A stretch of DNA of 64,000 nt from Phytohabitans maris (GTDB lineage Bacteria; Actinomycetota; Actinomycetes; Mycobacteriales; Micromonosporaceae): positions 1-64,000 of the forward strand of contig NZ_JAVHUY010000046.1 of NCBI RefSeq assembly GCF_031085175.1. Reading direction: 5' to 3'. The position numbers and the translations under genes were made by a program. The notes under the pieces were generated by a model. It did not search any database and had not been told where the DNA came from. It was given only the letters and a program-made list of their open reading frames with translations. Shown one piece after another: positions 8,021 through 18,085 of this stretch. Within the stretch, counting starts at the first letter, position 1. Every line of letters begins with the position of its first letter.

Positions 8021-10621
8021 ATGAGCGAGCGACATGTGCTGGATCTTCGAGAGATCGACGAGACGCGGGGCGCGTTGGTCGGTGGGAAGGGCGCGCACCT
8101 GGGGGCATTGTCGCGGATCGACGGCATCCGCGTGCCGGCCGGCTTCTGCGTGACGACGGACGCGTTCCGGCGGGTGACGGCGAAAGCGCCGGCGATCGAC
8201 GTTCACCTGGATCGGCTGTCGGGGCTGGACCCGGACGACCGGGACGCTCTCCGCGCGCTCAGCGCGGAGATCCGCCGGACGCTCGAAGGGGTCGCGATCC
8301 CCGACGACCTGGCGGCGGCGGTCACCGGCGCGCTCGCGCAGCACGGTGAGCGAGCGGCGTACGCCGTGCGGTCCAGCGCGACGGCGGAGGACCTGCCGAC
8401 GGCCTCGTTCGCGGGCCAGCAGGACACGTATCTGAACGTCGTGGGGCCGGCGGCGATCCTCCAGCACGTCAGCCGGTGCTGGGCCTCGCTCTTCACCGAG
8501 CGGGCCGTGACCTACCGCCAGCGCAACGGCATCGACCACCGCACGGTCCAGATGGCCGTGGTCGTGCAGCGAATGGTCTTTCCGCATGCGGCCGGCGTCC
8601 TGTTCACCGCCGACCCGGTCACGGGCAACCGGAAGGTCGCCTCGGTGGAGGCCAGCTTCGGCCTCGGCGAGGCCCTGGTCTCCGGCCTGGTCAACCCGGA
8701 CGTCTACACGGTGCGCGACGGCGAGGTCGTCGCCAGGGCGATCGGCGCCAAGCGGGTCGCGATCCACGCCGCGCCGGACGGCGGTACGCGGGAGCAGGCG
8801 GTCGACCCGGCGCGGCAGGACCAGCCGGCGCTGACGGACCCGCAGGTCGTACGGCTCGTCGAGCTCGGGCGGCGGATCGAGGCGCACTTCGGCCACCCCC
8901 AGGACATCGAGTGGTGCCTGGTCGACGACGGCTTCCAGATCGTCCAGAGCCGGCCGATCACCACCCTGTTTCCCATCCCCGAGGCCGGCGACGAACAGAA
9001 CCACGTCTACCTCTCCGTCGGCCACCAGCAGATGATGACCGACGCCATGAAGCCCCTCGGGCTCTCCTTCTGGCAGATGACGACCCCCGCGCCGATGGCC
9101 GAGGCCGGCGGCCGGCTGTTCGTCGACGTCACCCAGCGGCTGGCCACGCCGGCGAGCCGCACCGGCTTCCTGGAGCTCATGGAGCGATCCGATCCACTGA
9201 CCGTGGACGCGGTGCGGACCGTCCTCGACCGTGACGGCTTCGTCCGGCCGCTCCCGGACGAGGGTCCCCCAGGGCCGCTGCCCGGCGGCGCACCGGTCGC
9301 GATCGAGACCGACCCGGCCATCGTCACCGAGCTGATCACGCAGAGCGAGGCGTCCGTCGCCGCCGCGGAACGTGACATCCGGACGAAGTCCGGAGCGGCG
9401 CTGCTCGACTTCATCCAGGCGGACATCCAGGAGCTGCGGCGGATCCTGTTCGATCGCCGGAGCCATCAGGTCTTCAAGTCGGCGATGGAGGCCACGTGGT
9501 GGCTCAACGAACGGCTGGAGGCGTGGCTGGGCGAGAAGAACGCGGCGGACACGCTCACGCAGTCCGTTCCGCACAACGTCACGTCGGAGATGGGGCTGGC
9601 GCTGCTCGACGTCGCCGACGTGATCCGCCCGCATCCGGAGGTGGTGGCGTTTCTGCGGCAGGTCGAGGACGAGGACTTCCTGGACGAGCTGCCCAAGCTC
9701 GCGGGCGGGCGGGAAGCGCGGGACGCCATCGAGGCCTGGCTCGATAGGTACGGCGTGCGCTGCGTCGGCGAGATCGACATCACCCGGCCGCGCTGGAGCG
9801 AACGCCCCTCCACGCTCATTCCCACGATCCTCGGCAACATCAAGAACTTCGCGCCGGGAGCCGGCGAGCGGCGCTTCGAGCAAGGCCGGCAGGAGGCCTG
9901 GGAGAAGGAGCGGGAGCTGCTGGAACGCCTGCGGGCCCGGCCGGACGGGGAGGGCAGGGCCGAGGAGACCAAGCGGATGATCGACCGGGTCCGGACCTTC
10001 ATCGGGTACCGGGAGTATCCGAAGTACGGCATGGTCAGCCGCTACTTCGTGTACAAGCGGGCCCTGCTGGGCGAGGCCGAGCGCCTCGTGCGGGCCGGCG
10101 TGCTCGCCGACGAGGAGGACATCTTCTACCTCACGTTCCCGGAGCTCCACGACGTCGTACGCACCAACCAGGTGGACGGCCAGCTGATCCGCCGGCGCGC
10201 GGAGGCGTTCCGGTCGTACCAGGCGCTCACCCCGCCCCGGGTGCTCACCTCGGACGGCGAGGCCATCTCCGGGGCGTACCGGCGCGGCGACGTGCCGGCC
10301 GGAGCCCTGGCCGGCCTGCCGGTCTCCGCCGGCACCGTCGAGGGCCGGGCCCGCGTCGTCCTCGACATCGGGGAGGCCGACCTCGAACCGGGCGACATCC
10401 TGGTCACCGCCTACACGGACCCCAGCTGGACGCCCCTCTTCGTCGCCATCGCCGGCCTGGTGACGGAGGTCGGCGGGCTGATGACCCACGGCGCGGTCAT
10501 CGCCCGGGAGTACGGCCTGCCGGCCGTCGTCGGCGTGGTGGACGCGACCCGGCTGATCGCCGACGGGCAACGGATCCGGGTACACGGAACCGGCGGATTC
10601 GTCGAAATCCTGCCCGACTGA
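8021..10621 (+). CDS. rph: Rifampin phosphotransferase
   Basis: The 866-residue protein has the three-domain Rph/PEP-synthase-like layout. It comprises an N-terminal ATP-grasp part (GGKGAHLGAL, VRSSATAEDLPTASFAGQ, DIEWC with SRPITTL at about residue 310), a rifampin-binding insert at about 330-760, and a C-terminal swivelling phosphohistidine domain. The last carries GGLMTHGAVIAREYGLP, which holds the catalytic histidine. Length and motif order match Rph enzymes (about 865 residues) rather than PEP synthase. Rph uses ATP to phosphorylate the ansa-bridge hydroxyl (C21) of rifampin, giving AMP and phosphate. The RAE box upstream supports the call and predicts rifamycin induction. The ATG at 8021 follows GGAGG. 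The gene appears complete and monocistronic. Confidence 0.93.
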   Translation: MSERHVLDLREIDETRGALVGGKGAHLGALSRIDGIRVPAGFCVTTDAFRRVTAKAPAIDVHLDRLSGLDPDDRDALRALSAEIRRTLEGVAIPDDLAAAVTGALAQHGERAAYAVRSSATAEDLPTASFAGQQDTYLNVVGPAAILQHVSRCWASLFTERAVTYRQRNGIDHRTVQMAVVVQRMVFPHAAGVLFTADPVTGNRKVASVEASFGLGEALVSGLVNPDVYTVRDGEVVARAIGAKRVAIHAAPDGGTREQAVDPARQDQPALTDPQVVRLVELGRRIEAHFGHPQDIEWCLVDDGFQIVQSRPITTLFPIPEAGDEQNHVYLSVGHQQMMTDAMKPLGLSFWQMTTPAPMAEAGGRLFVDVTQRLATPASRTGFLELMERSDPLTVDAVRTVLDRDGFVRPLPDEGPPGPLPGGAPVAIETDPAIVTELITQSEASVAAAERDIRTKSGAALLDFIQADIQELRRILFDRRSHQVFKSAMEATWWLNERLEAWLGEKNAADTLTQSVPHNVTSEMGLALLDVADVIRPHPEVVAFLRQVEDEDFLDELPKLAGGREARDAIEAWLDRYGVRCVGEIDITRPRWSERPSTLIPTILGNIKNFAPGAGERRFEQGRQEAWEKERELLERLRARPDGEGRAEETKRMIDRVRTFIGYREYPKYGMVSRYFVYKRALLGEAERLVRAGVLADEEDIFYLTFPELHDVVRTNQVDGQLIRRRAEAFRSYQALTPPRVLTSDGEAISGAYRRGDVPAGALAGLPVSAGTVEGRARVVLDIGEADLEPGDILVTAYTDPSWTPLFVAIAGLVTEVGGLMTHGAVIAREYGLPAVVGVVDATRLIADGQRIRVHGTGGFVEILPD

Positions 10622-10681
10622 CCACACCGGGAAAGCCGTCCCCGCTGGAGCGAGACTGGCAGAATAGGCGCGTCTCGATCC

Positions 10682-13624
10682 ATGGGGGGTGGATCCTTGG
10701 AGTTCGGTGTCCTCGGCCCGCTGCGGGTTCGCGACGGAGAGCACGTCCTGGCCTTCCGGCCACCCCGGGTGCGGGCGCTGCTCGGCGTGCTGCTGATCAA
10801 CGCCGGTGGCCTGGTCGGCGTCGACACGCTGGTCGACGAGCTGTGGCCGGCCGACCCGCCGCCGGACGCGCGCGGGCTGGTCCACGGCTACGTCTCGCGG
10901 CTGCGCCGGGCGTTGCGGGGCGGCCCGAGCGGTGCCGCCGCGGCGGCCCGGCTGGTCACCCGCAAGCCGGGATACCTGCTGGTGGTGGCCGACGGCGAGC
11001 TCGACCTGCACCGGTTCGACGAGCTGCTGGCCCAGGCCCGGGCCGCGCGCCTCGCCGGTGACCTGGGCCGGGCGGTCGACGAGTACCGGCGGGCGCTCGG
11101 GCTGTGGCGCGGCGACCCGTTCGCGGACGCACCGCCGACCCCGGTCATCTCCGGCGCCGCGCTGCGCCTGGCCGAGCTGCGCCTGCAGAGCCAGGAGGAG
11201 CTGTACGACGCCGTGCTCGACGCCGGAGACAGCGCGGCGATCGTCGCCGAGCTGACCGGGCTGGCGGCCACCCATCCGGTACGCGAGCGGCTGGTCGGGC
11301 AGCTGATGCTCGCCCTGCACCGCTCCGGGCGTACCGCCGATGCCCTGGACCTCTACCAGCGGACGCGCACGCGGCTGCGCGAGGAGCTGGGGGTGGACCC
11401 GGGGCCGGCGCTGCGCGAGGTCGAGCTCGCCGTCCTGCGCGGCACCGACCCCGCTCCCCCGGCTCCCGCACCGGCCACGCGGCCGGTGCCGCAGCAGCTG
11501 CCGGCCGACATCCCGAGCTTCACCGGCCGGGCCGCCGAGGTGGGAGCGCTCCACGCCCTGCTCCGCGCGCCGGAGCCGGCCGGACCCGTGGTGGTCTCCG
11601 CGATCCAGGGCACGGGTGGGGTCGGCAAGTCGGCGCTGGCGGTGCACGTCGCCCACCAGCTCGCCGGCGAGTTCCCCGGCGGGCAGCTCTACGCCGACCT
11701 GCTCGGCTCGACCGCCGGGCTGACCGCCGCCGACTCCCTCGAAGTGCTGGGGCGCTTCCTGCGCGCGCTGGGCGTACCCGGTGCCGAGGTGCCGTCCCAG
11801 CTGGCGGAGGCGGCGGCCCGGTTTCGCACCGAGGCCGCCGGGCGCCGGCTGCTGGTGCTGCTCGACAACGCCGCCGACGAGGCCCAGGTTCGCCCGTTGC
11901 TCCCCGGTACGCCGGGCTGCGCCGTGGTGGTCACCAGCCGCCGGCCGCTCGCCGCGCTCAGCGGCGCCACACCGCTGCCACTCGACGTACTGGGGCCGGC
12001 GGAGGCGGTCGAGCTGCTGGCCCGCCTCGCCGGCCGGGCACGGGTCGCCGCCGACCCGGAGGCCGCCGCCCTGGTCGCGCGGCGGTGCGGATATCTGCCG
12101 CTGGCCCTGCGCATCGCCGGCGCCCGGCTCGCCGCGCGGCCGGCGTGGTCGATGGCGGTGCTGGCCGAACGCCTCGCCGGCGAAAACCACCGCCTCGACG
12201 AGCTGGAGGTCGCCGATATCGGCGTGCGGGCCAGCTTCGCGGTGTCCTATCAGGAGCTGGAGACCAGCGCGGACCCGGCGGACCGGGCGGCGGCCGGCGC
12301 GTTCGCCCGCCTGGGCTGGTGGATCTGCCCGGACTTCTCCGTGCCGGTCGCGGCCGCGCTGCTCGGCGACGGCGCCGTCGAGCCGTTGCTGGAGCGGCTG
12401 GTCGACGCGCGGCTGCTGGAGTCGCCGGCACCGGGCCGCTACCGGCTGCACGACCTGATGCGCCTCTACGCGGCCGAGCTCGCCGCCACCCTGCGGCCGG
12501 CCGACCAGATCGAGGCGGTCACCCGGGCCACCCGCTTCTACACCGCCACCGCGTGGCGGAGCCTGTCCCTGATCCGCCCCGGCGACAGCCGCCTGCGGCT
12601 GGCCGGCGAGCGGTGGACCGAGGGTGGCGCGCCGCTGGCCGACCGGGCGTCCGCGGTCGCCTGGATGGCCGCCGAACGGGAGAACGTGCTCGCCGTCGTC
12701 GCGCACGCGGCCGCCACGCCCGCGATCGGCGCCGCCGCGTCCCAGCTCGCCCACGCGCTGTTCGGGTTCTTCCTGGTCCGCGGGCTCTGGCGCGATCTGG
12801 TACGGGTCAACGAGACCGCCGTCGCCGCGGCCAGCGAGCGGGGTGAGGTCGCCAGCCACGCCCAGGCGCACGTCGACCTCGCCGGCGCGGCGGAGATGCG
12901 CGGCGCCTACACCACGGCCCTGCGCCACCTGGAGCAGGCGCTCGCCCTGCAGCGCTCGCTGGGCGACCGGCGCGGCGAGGGCGCGTCGCTGACCAACCTC
13001 ATCGGCGTCAACGTGCGCATGCACCGGCTCACCGAGGCGCTCGAGTGCGGCGAGCGGGCGCTGGTGATCAACCGCGAGGTCGGTGAACGCAACGCGGAGG
13101 CGATCGCGCTGAGCAACCTCGGCCTGGTGTACAAGGAGCTCGACCGGCTCGACGAGGCCGCCGACGCATACCGGCTCAGTGTCCAGATCGGACGGTCGCT
13201 GGGCAACGACAACGCGACCGGCAACGGCCTGTCCAACCTCAGCACCATCCACCGGATGACCGGCCGCTACGCGGAGGCGATGGAGTGCGCCCGGGAGAGC
13301 CTGGCGATCCGGCGGGAGATGGGCGACTGGCGGGCCGAGGGCGACAGCCTGGTCAACATCGGGGCCATCCACCACGAGCTGGGCCGGTACGACGAGGCCG
13401 GGGAGTGCTTCGCGCGCGGCCTGGCCGTGCTGCGCGAGCTCGGCGCCGGCTACCTTGAGGCGGAGGCGCTGCGCCGCTACGGCACGACGCTGCACGCGCA
13501 GGGCCGGCCTGCCGACGCCCGCGACCGGTGGCAGGCGGCCCTGGAGATGTACGAGCGCCTCGGCTCCCCGCTCGCTGACGAGGTGCGGGCCCTGCTAGCC
13601 GGCACCCCCGCCGGCTCCGGCTGA
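10682..13624 (+). CDS. AfsR/SARP-family transcriptional regulator with NB-ARC and TPR domains
   Basis: The 980-residue protein has an OmpR-like winged-helix DNA-binding domain (about 5-95, LEFGVLGPLRV) and a bacterial transcriptional activation domain (about 100-250). An NB-ARC/STAND ATPase follows, with Walker A GTGGVGKSA near residue 310 and LLVLLDNAADEAQVRPLL as the Walker B region. From about residue 690 there are TPR repeats, with phrases such as AIALSNLGLVYKELDRLDEA repeating. This is the AfsR plan of a large signalling regulator of specialised metabolism. No obvious target cluster adjoins it. Start candidates are ATG 10682 and the TTG at 10697; the winged helix begins right after the latter. 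Confidence 0.9.
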   Translation: MGGGSLEFGVLGPLRVRDGEHVLAFRPPRVRALLGVLLINAGGLVGVDTLVDELWPADPPPDARGLVHGYVSRLRRALRGGPSGAAAAARLVTRKPGYLLVVADGELDLHRFDELLAQARAARLAGDLGRAVDEYRRALGLWRGDPFADAPPTPVISGAALRLAELRLQSQEELYDAVLDAGDSAAIVAELTGLAATHPVRERLVGQLMLALHRSGRTADALDLYQRTRTRLREELGVDPGPALREVELAVLRGTDPAPPAPAPATRPVPQQLPADIPSFTGRAAEVGALHALLRAPEPAGPVVVSAIQGTGGVGKSALAVHVAHQLAGEFPGGQLYADLLGSTAGLTAADSLEVLGRFLRALGVPGAEVPSQLAEAAARFRTEAAGRRLLVLLDNAADEAQVRPLLPGTPGCAVVVTSRRPLAALSGATPLPLDVLGPAEAVELLARLAGRARVAADPEAAALVARRCGYLPLALRIAGARLAARPAWSMAVLAERLAGENHRLDELEVADIGVRASFAVSYQELETSADPADRAAAGAFARLGWWICPDFSVPVAAALLGDGAVEPLLERLVDARLLESPAPGRYRLHDLMRLYAAELAATLRPADQIEAVTRATRFYTATAWRSLSLIRPGDSRLRLAGERWTEGGAPLADRASAVAWMAAERENVLAVVAHAAATPAIGAAASQLAHALFGFFLVRGLWRDLVRVNETAVAAASERGEVASHAQAHVDLAGAAEMRGAYTTALRHLEQALALQRSLGDRRGEGASLTNLIGVNVRMHRLTEALECGERALVINREVGERNAEAIALSNLGLVYKELDRLDEAADAYRLSVQIGRSLGNDNATGNGLSNLSTIHRMTGRYAEAMECARESLAIRREMGDWRAEGDSLVNIGAIHHELGRYDEAGECFARGLAVLRELGAGYLEAEALRRYGTTLHAQGRPADARDRWQAALEMYERLGSPLADEVRALLAGTPAGSG

Positions 13625-13774
13625 CGATATCGAAGCTCCCCTGAAGTCCCTCGTGTGGGTGCGCGGGTGGCAGGGGTTCAGTGGTTGACTCCCTGCCGTG
13701 CGCGCCCGCGCGCTCACGGACGACCTCGACCACCCGCTCAAGGCGAATCACTTCGAAACGGATGCCCCGCTATC

Positions 13775-15058
13775 ATGACGCGGGTGACCGGCGGGGTCGC
13801 GATCGAGATGGGAGCCGACTTGCGCAGCGCCAACCGCGACTACCTAGCCTCGGTCGACCATCTCCGCGCTTTCGCCGCTCTGTTGATCGTCTTCTACCAC
13901 GGCGTCCAGCTGTTCAGCTCCGCGATCAGGGACACTTCGTTCAACTCCCGAACCGGCTGGCTGTACTCGTCGAACCCGGTCCTCACCTTCGTCCTGGAAG
14001 GCCACACCGCCGTCGCGCTGTTCATGGTGCTGAGCGGGTTCATCTTCACCGTCGGCACCTTGGATCGGGAGGTGTCCTGGTCCCGCTTCATGGCCAACCG
14101 GCTGCTGCGGATATACCCCATGTTCGTGCTGCTTCTGGTCATCGGGATCGCGGCCAATCCCGACGCGTTCAGCCTGAGCGGCCTGGCGCAGGCGGTCCTG
14201 GGCCTGGGTAACCTACCCGGCGGGATGATGCTGGGTGACGTCTCAGGCATGTTCTGGGCCGTCGCGGTCGAGATGCAGTTCTACCTGGTGTTTCCCCTGC
14301 TCAACCGGCTGCTCACCAGGTTTGGCATCAGCATGCTCGTCCGGCTCTTCGCCGCGATCGTCGTCGTCCGGGGCCTGGTCTGGGCCGCCGCCACCACGCA
14401 CGACGCCCACCGCATGCTCTACCTCAATATCGCCGGCCGCATCGACCAGTTCCTCCTCGGCATGATCGCCGCGTGGCTGTTCGTGCGCTACCGGGACCGC
14501 TTTCGGGGCTGGTGGAAGACAGGCATCGCCCTGGCTCTGGCCATCGTCACGCTGTGGGCGTTCAACCAGGCGCACGGCTTCCACTCCAACGAGGCGTGGC
14601 GGCTGGCCTGGGTCGACGTCGAAGGCGGCGTCTGGGCACTGGTCATCCTCACGTACGCCGCGACCTGCCGCGGCACCAGCCTGCCGTCCCGGGTCGTCGC
14701 CAAGGTCGGCGAGACCAGCTATTCGATCTACCTCCTACACTTCCTCGTCGTCAGCTACCTGGCCGACAACGGTTACCTGATCGAGCTGCGCTGGCTCAGC
14801 CCGATCGAGAACGCGTTGCTGACCACCGCCGTCATCGTCGTGCCAGTGGTCCTGGCCATCTCGGCGCTGACGTACCAAAGCGTGGAGCAACCGTTCCTTC
14901 GCATGAGAATCAAATACCTACTTCCGGTCCCGCCGCCTAGTCACCGTCTACCACCGGCGGACCGGTCGGATCGTGCGGTTCCGCAGACACCCCGCGGCCA
15001 CCCGGAACCTGCTGCCCTGGCCACATCCCGGGCGGCGTCAATCCCGGAAGCTCGCTAA
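13775..15058 (+). CDS. Acyltransferase 3 family membrane protein
   Basis: The 427-residue multi-pass protein opens with YLASVDHLRAFAALLIVFYHG, which contains the R-x10-H active-site pattern of acyltransferase-3 (OafA/NodX) proteins. About ten hydrophobic segments follow, with GETSYSIYLLHF near the end, the usual SYxxYLxH motif. Such enzymes transfer acetyl or other acyl groups to exported glycans or lipids. No polysaccharide genes adjoin it, so the acceptor is unknown. ATG 13775 was taken as start; ATG 13808 is possible. The C-terminal 40 residues are polar and proline-rich and probably cytoplasmic. Confidence 0.85.
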   Translation: MTRVTGGVAIEMGADLRSANRDYLASVDHLRAFAALLIVFYHGVQLFSSAIRDTSFNSRTGWLYSSNPVLTFVLEGHTAVALFMVLSGFIFTVGTLDREVSWSRFMANRLLRIYPMFVLLLVIGIAANPDAFSLSGLAQAVLGLGNLPGGMMLGDVSGMFWAVAVEMQFYLVFPLLNRLLTRFGISMLVRLFAAIVVVRGLVWAAATTHDAHRMLYLNIAGRIDQFLLGMIAAWLFVRYRDRFRGWWKTGIALALAIVTLWAFNQAHGFHSNEAWRLAWVDVEGGVWALVILTYAATCRGTSLPSRVVAKVGETSYSIYLLHFLVVSYLADNGYLIELRWLSPIENALLTTAVIVVPVVLAISALTYQSVEQPFLRMRIKYLLPVPPPSHRLPPADRSDRAVPQTPRGHPEPAALATSRAASIPEAR

Positions 15059-15149
15059 CGGAGCGTAGTGCTTCGGGGGAAGCCGGCACCGCGGGATTTG
15101 CGGGCCCATCGCGCTCCGCGAGGATCTGGCGCAGTTGGTTCCGGCTAGG

Positions 15150-15311
15150 TCATGCACGCCCGAAACGCTCCAGCAACGGATTGCCGGCGTCGCCGGCAAT
15201 GTCCCCCACCGCGCTGCCCGAACGAGCTGTGCCGACCGCCCGGGCCCGGAACGGGATGAGCACGCCGTCGATGTCAACGAAGATCAGCGGACGCGCGACT
15301 CCGGCAGGCAC
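15150..15311 (-). pseudogene. HAD-superfamily hydrolase, N-terminal remnant
   Basis: Read from GTG 15311, the 53 codons give ARPLIFVDIDGVLIPFRARA. This is the DxDGVL motif I start of HAD-like phosphatases, with the aspartate nucleophile, followed by GNPLLERF and a stop. Actinobacterial HAD proteins of this type run to about 150 residues or more, so only the first quarter remains. The rest of 15059-15498 holds no other gene that I can support. Confidence 0.6.
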
Positions 15312-15498
15312 CCCGGGACGGTACCCCTTCCCATGCCGTTGCGGTGGGTGCGAAGCCCCAGCCCGCCGAAGGCTGAGCTCACGCGCCGGGCATCAGCTGA
15401 CTCTATCGAAAGCGGCGCTGCCCCTTGTCCCATGAGCCATGACGTCCGTGCGGGCACGCCGCGCTTCGTCCGCGAACCCGGCCGGATACTGTGCGTCG

Positions 15499-17466
15499 GT
15501 GGCCCGTGCACAGCTCACCGCCGAGTTGGTGGTCGACGGTCGTGTTCCGCAGGCGTTGGCGCTGTCGCCGGACGGCAGGTGGGTCGCCTACGTGGTCGCC
15601 CCGGTCGGGCGGGCCGGCGTTCACCCGGTCGGTGAGCTCTGGGTCGCCGCCGTCGACGGGGCCGAGCCGCCGCGGCGGTTGACGCCGGGTGAGGCGTACG
15701 ACTCGGCGCTGCGGTGGGCGGCGGACTCGCTGTCGATCTACTTCCTCTCCGACCGGGCCGAGCGTGGCACGGCGCAACTGCACCGGGTGGGGCTGGCCGG
15801 CGGTGCCGTGCGGGCGGTCACGTCCTGGGCCGGTGGGGTGTCCGGTCACCTCCCGCTCGCGGTCGGCGACCGTCCCCATGACCGGCAGCACGAAGACGGT
15901 GCCGATCCGGGCCTGGTCGTGGTGATCGCCGCCGATGAGCCGTCCACTGAGGACGAACGTCGGCGCGGGGAGCGCGACGACGCCTGGGTGTGGGGTGAGC
16001 GCGTACGCCCGGACCGGCTGCGGCTGCTCGACGTACACAGTGGTCGGATCCGGACGCCGGACGGGTTCGGCGAGCGCCATGTCGTGGAGGTGGCCCAGCG
16101 GCCCGGCGGCGGAACGCTGGCGGTGCTGACCTGGTCCACGCCCGACATCGATCCGGGCCTGGTGGAGCCGGCCCTGCACCTGTTCGACCCGGACAGCGGC
16201 GTCACGCGCGACCTCGGCCCGGCGGCGGCGGGCGCGTCGTCGCTCGTCTGGTGGCGCGCCGGCGACGGCTGGCACCTGGCGTACGTCGCGAAGACCCCGC
16301 CCGGTCTGGTCGGCGGGCGCGCGGTGCTCGACGTCGCCGTACCGGTGGACGGGCCGGTGGGCGAGCACCGCAACCTGACCGCCGGCATGACCGTCTGCCC
16401 GACCCACCTGGTCCAGGTCGACGCCGGCGTGCCGCTGGTGCTGGTGGCGGACGGGCTCGACACCGCGATCCACCGGCTCGATCCGGCCGGGCCGACGCTT
16501 GTCGAGGTGTCCCGGCTCGACGGCCTAGCGACGTCGCTGACCACGAACCGGCACGGTGACGCCGTCGCGGCGGTGGTGAGCACGTCCTACCGGCCCGGAA
16601 ACGTCCACGCCGGTCCCCCGAGCGGGCCGCTGGCGAGGCTGACCGACCTGCGGCCCGAACTCCGCGACGTCCAGTGGGGTGTCCAGCGACGCCTGTCGTA
16701 CGAGGCGTCGGACGGGCTGGCGCTCGACGGGCTGCTGATCCTGCCCGCCGGCCGGTCCCGCGAGGACGGCCCCTTCCCGCTGGTGACGCTGGTCCACGGC
16801 GGCCCGTACGACCGGTACGCCGACGGGCTCAAGCTCGGCTGGTACCCCTCCGGCCAGTGGCTGGCGACCGCCGGCTACGCGGTCTTCCTGCCCAACCCGC
16901 GCGGCGGCCAAGGCCACGGCCACGACTTCGCGGTGCGCGTCGCCGGCGCCGTCGGCCTGGACGAGTGGGGCGACATCAGTGCCGGCATCGACCTGCTCGT
17001 CGCCGGCGGCGTCGCCGATCCCGACCGGCTGGGCATCGGCGGCTGGAGCCACGGCGGATTCATGGCCGCCTGGGCGGTCGGGCAGACCGACCGGTTCAAG
17101 GCCGCCGTGATGGGTGCCGGCATCAGCGACTGGGGAATGCTCGCCGCGACCGGAGAAGAGGGACCGTTCGAGGCCGCCCTCGGCGGCAGCACCGGCTGGG
17201 AAGGGACCGGCCCGCACCCCCACGACCGGCTCAGCCCCATCTCGTACGCCGCGAAGGTCGGCACGCCGGTGCTGATCCTGCACGGCGAGAACGACACGAA
17301 CGTGCCGCTGTCGCAGGCCCGGTTCTTCCACCGCGCGCTGCGCCGGTTCGGGGTCGAGCACGAGTACGTCGTCTACCCCCGCGAGAACCACTCGATCCGT
17401 GAACGCAACCACCAGCTCGACGTGCTCCGCCGCACCCGTGCCTGGTTCGACCGGTGGCTCGGGTGA
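15499..17466 (+). CDS. S9 family peptidase (prolyl oligopeptidase-like)
   Basis: The 655-residue protein has an N-terminal beta-propeller-like region (ALSPDGRWVAYVV and similar WD40-like phrases to about residue 370). A C-terminal alpha/beta-hydrolase domain follows. The catalytic serine is in GGWSHGGFMAAW, the aspartate in HGENDTNVP and the histidine in ENHSIRERNH. The oxyanion region is LVHGGPYDRY. No signal peptide is seen, so it is probably cytoplasmic and trims short peptides. GTG 15499 fits the usual family N-terminus (RAQLTAELVVDGR); an in-frame ATG at 15439 would add 20 arginine-rich residues. It stands alone. Confidence 0.88.
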   Translation: MARAQLTAELVVDGRVPQALALSPDGRWVAYVVAPVGRAGVHPVGELWVAAVDGAEPPRRLTPGEAYDSALRWAADSLSIYFLSDRAERGTAQLHRVGLAGGAVRAVTSWAGGVSGHLPLAVGDRPHDRQHEDGADPGLVVVIAADEPSTEDERRRGERDDAWVWGERVRPDRLRLLDVHSGRIRTPDGFGERHVVEVAQRPGGGTLAVLTWSTPDIDPGLVEPALHLFDPDSGVTRDLGPAAAGASSLVWWRAGDGWHLAYVAKTPPGLVGGRAVLDVAVPVDGPVGEHRNLTAGMTVCPTHLVQVDAGVPLVLVADGLDTAIHRLDPAGPTLVEVSRLDGLATSLTTNRHGDAVAAVVSTSYRPGNVHAGPPSGPLARLTDLRPELRDVQWGVQRRLSYEASDGLALDGLLILPAGRSREDGPFPLVTLVHGGPYDRYADGLKLGWYPSGQWLATAGYAVFLPNPRGGQGHGHDFAVRVAGAVGLDEWGDISAGIDLLVAGGVADPDRLGIGGWSHGGFMAAWAVGQTDRFKAAVMGAGISDWGMLAATGEEGPFEAALGGSTGWEGTGPHPHDRLSPISYAAKVGTPVLILHGENDTNVPLSQARFFHRALRRFGVEHEYVVYPRENHSIRERNHQLDVLRRTRAWFDRWLG

Positions 17467-17551
17467 CCCGGCACGAGCCGTGACGTCCAGGTCAGCGCGC
17501 ATCGCCCGGGGCCGTCGCCGCGGGTTTGCGGCCGGCCGGTAGGGTGCCCGC

Positions 17552-18016
17552 GTGGCGGTCCGCATTGATGTCGAGGCGTTTCGCGAGTCCATCCCACCCG
17601 GCGTCGAGAAAGCCGCCGACCGGCTGCGAGAAGACGACGGGATCGCCGAGCTCGAGCCCGCCGGCGGCGGCGCCCAGGCCCGAGTGGAGGCCTCGGACGG
17701 CGTCTTCCGGCCGTGGGTGGGCATCGTCGACGGAGCCCTCACCGGCCGATGCACCTGCCCGGGTACGGACGAAGACGAAGACCTCTGCGCCCACACGGCC
17801 GCGCTCGTGTTGGCGGCCGTCGCCGGCGGCATCAACTTCTCCGCCGCCGCGACCCCACCCGACGACGAACCCATCGACACCACGCGCGCCAGCTACGCCG
17901 AGGCCGCACGGCGGCTCACCCACGAGCAGCTAGCCGACCTGGTCGTGGCAGCCGCCCTGCGTGACGAGCCGCTCGGCGCCGACCTGCTCAGCCAGGCGGC
18001 CCGGCTCGACCCCTAG
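17552..18016 (+). CDS. SWIM zinc-finger domain protein
   Basis: The 154-residue acidic protein starts at GTG 17552. The central segment reads CTCPGTDEDEDLCAHTAALV, the C-x-C-xn-C-x-H pattern of the SWIM zinc finger, preceded by beta-strand-like RPWVGIVDGALTG. SWIM domains bind DNA or mediate protein contacts and occur in Swi2/Snf2 helicases and in small stand-alone proteins. The C-terminal 60 residues resemble the helical segment that often follows SWIM in actinobacterial proteins (RLTHEQLADLVVAAALRD). No SNF2 helicase partner lies next door. Function unknown. Confidence 0.75.
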   Translation: MAVRIDVEAFRESIPPGVEKAADRLREDDGIAELEPAGGGAQARVEASDGVFRPWVGIVDGALTGRCTCPGTDEDEDLCAHTAALVLAAVAGGINFSAAATPPDDEPIDTTRASYAEAARRLTHEQLADLVVAAALRDEPLGADLLSQAARLDP

Positions 18017-18085
18017 CCCGCCGCCCGGTCCACGGCGGCCGTCCGCGAGCGGGACCCCCGGTGGTCGCCGACGGCGCGCGAGGCG

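Noticed and set aside
7838-13495. A minus-strand open frame of nearly 1900 codons opposite rph and the SARP gene
   Set aside because: It is a shadow of the high-GC plus-strand genes: it has an arginine/alanine/proline-rich composition without domains, while both plus-strand frames have complete conserved motifs.
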